From assembly GCA_029263015.1 (NCBI GenBank), contig JAJCYI010000142.1, forward strand, positions 25,286 through 89,285: 64,000 nucleotides of DNA, given 5' to 3'. This DNA is from Saprospiraceae bacterium. GTDB lineage: Bacteria; Bacteroidota; Bacteroidia; Chitinophagales; Saprospiraceae. Within the stretch, counting starts at the first letter, position 1. Every line of letters starts with the position of its first letter. The notes under the pieces are model-generated. The model was given only the letters and a program-made list of their open reading frames with translations, did no database searches and was not told the origin of the DNA. Of the stretch, positions 63,703 through 64,000 are shown one piece after another. The translations under genes and the position numbers were made by a program.

Positions 63703-64000
63703 TTTTAATGATTTTTGATAGTGGGAAATAGTTCTCTACAAATTTAATTTTAATCACCTGGTATTCAGATGAGACTTGTCAATTCAGGTGTTGATTTTCA
63801 TCAATATGGGAGTAGGTTGTTTAATTCCCGTTCCCTTATATAAAAATCTTTTTTCTTTCCGTAAGTAGGTGGAGTTAAATAATCGACACTTTTGACGAGG
63901 TTACCTGCCTACCGGCAGGCAGGTTTTTTCGTCAGACAAGGCAAAAAAAATTAGCATAGCCATAGCTACGGTCATTTTTTTTAACAAAGTATGGCGGAAA
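63703..64000. other. Window-edge intergenic region with repeats
   Basis: Contains the uspA promoter box, a palindrome CCTGCCTACCGGCAGGCAGG (63904-63923) and words shared with the 60893 element (TTTTTTCGTCAGAC, AAGTATGGCGGAAA). No gene seen. Confidence 0.5.
63739..63746 (-). promoter_or_regulatory. -7 box of the uspA-like gene
   Basis: Minus strand TAAATTTG, matching TAnnTTTG, 37 bases before the ATG at 63702. Confidence 0.45.

Overview
The window looks like a chromosomal segment of a Bacteroidota bacterium, probably of the Saprospirales type (the phylum is well supported, the order is a guess). Supporting signs are Bacteroidota-type -7 boxes (TAnnTTTG) in front of several genes, paired OmpH/Skp genes, a CarboxypepD_reg TonB-dependent receptor, SprB-like repeats, a grasp-with-spasm peptide cluster and exosortase-type sorting genes. 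No rRNA, tRNA, CRISPR array or intact transposase was seen.

Layout. 1-12 kb is mostly core: RNase Y (cut by the window edge), ZapA, a coiled-coil protein, PheT, XerD, an Ig-like lipoprotein, two Skp-like chaperones and an ECF sigma / anti-sigma / DUF4097 operon. 12.3-16.8 kb holds an MBL hydrolase and a 1155-residue beta-propeller/barrel outer membrane protein. 17-22.6 kb is an AT-rich accessory island: an HTH gene behind four copies of a palindrome-like motif, a GG-leader precursor peptide, an OmpA-DUF6624 fusion, an ATP-grasp maturase, a 79-residue protein and a SPASM maturase. The island lies between duplicated 3' ends of the two genes that flank it. 22.7-30 kb returns to ordinary genes (Uma2 nuclease, RDD, agmatinase-like, DUF1016 nuclease, MnmE, GNAT).

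30.1-42.2 kb is the most distinctive region. It has two short exosortase-type proteins, each followed by a related membrane partner, and four secreted substrates. The substrates share a ~118-residue module, an IPTL/VPTL-GxWG sorting-like helix and a further ~75-residue membrane tail that an ordinary sorting signal lacks. The four substrate transcription units share a near-identical 18-bp motif about 140-190 bp upstream of their first genes.

42.4-45.8 kb is an array of toxin-type modules (antitoxin/PIN, Fic, DUF6922/AbiEii). Each module is preceded by a ~90-bp copy of a TonB-receptor 3' end, and the array abuts the intact receptor. 48-64 kb contains a VapC-like toxin with a damaged antitoxin, Lon, NadA, a CBS protein, DUF1015, a thiolase, a split kinase/APH pair, a Tyr-rich secreted protein, Hsp20, a small eRF1-like protein and a tandem UspA.

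The intergenic DNA is full of short inverted repeats and simple-motif repeats. Some of these appear to have entered coding frames (pheT, mnmE, the TonB receptor).
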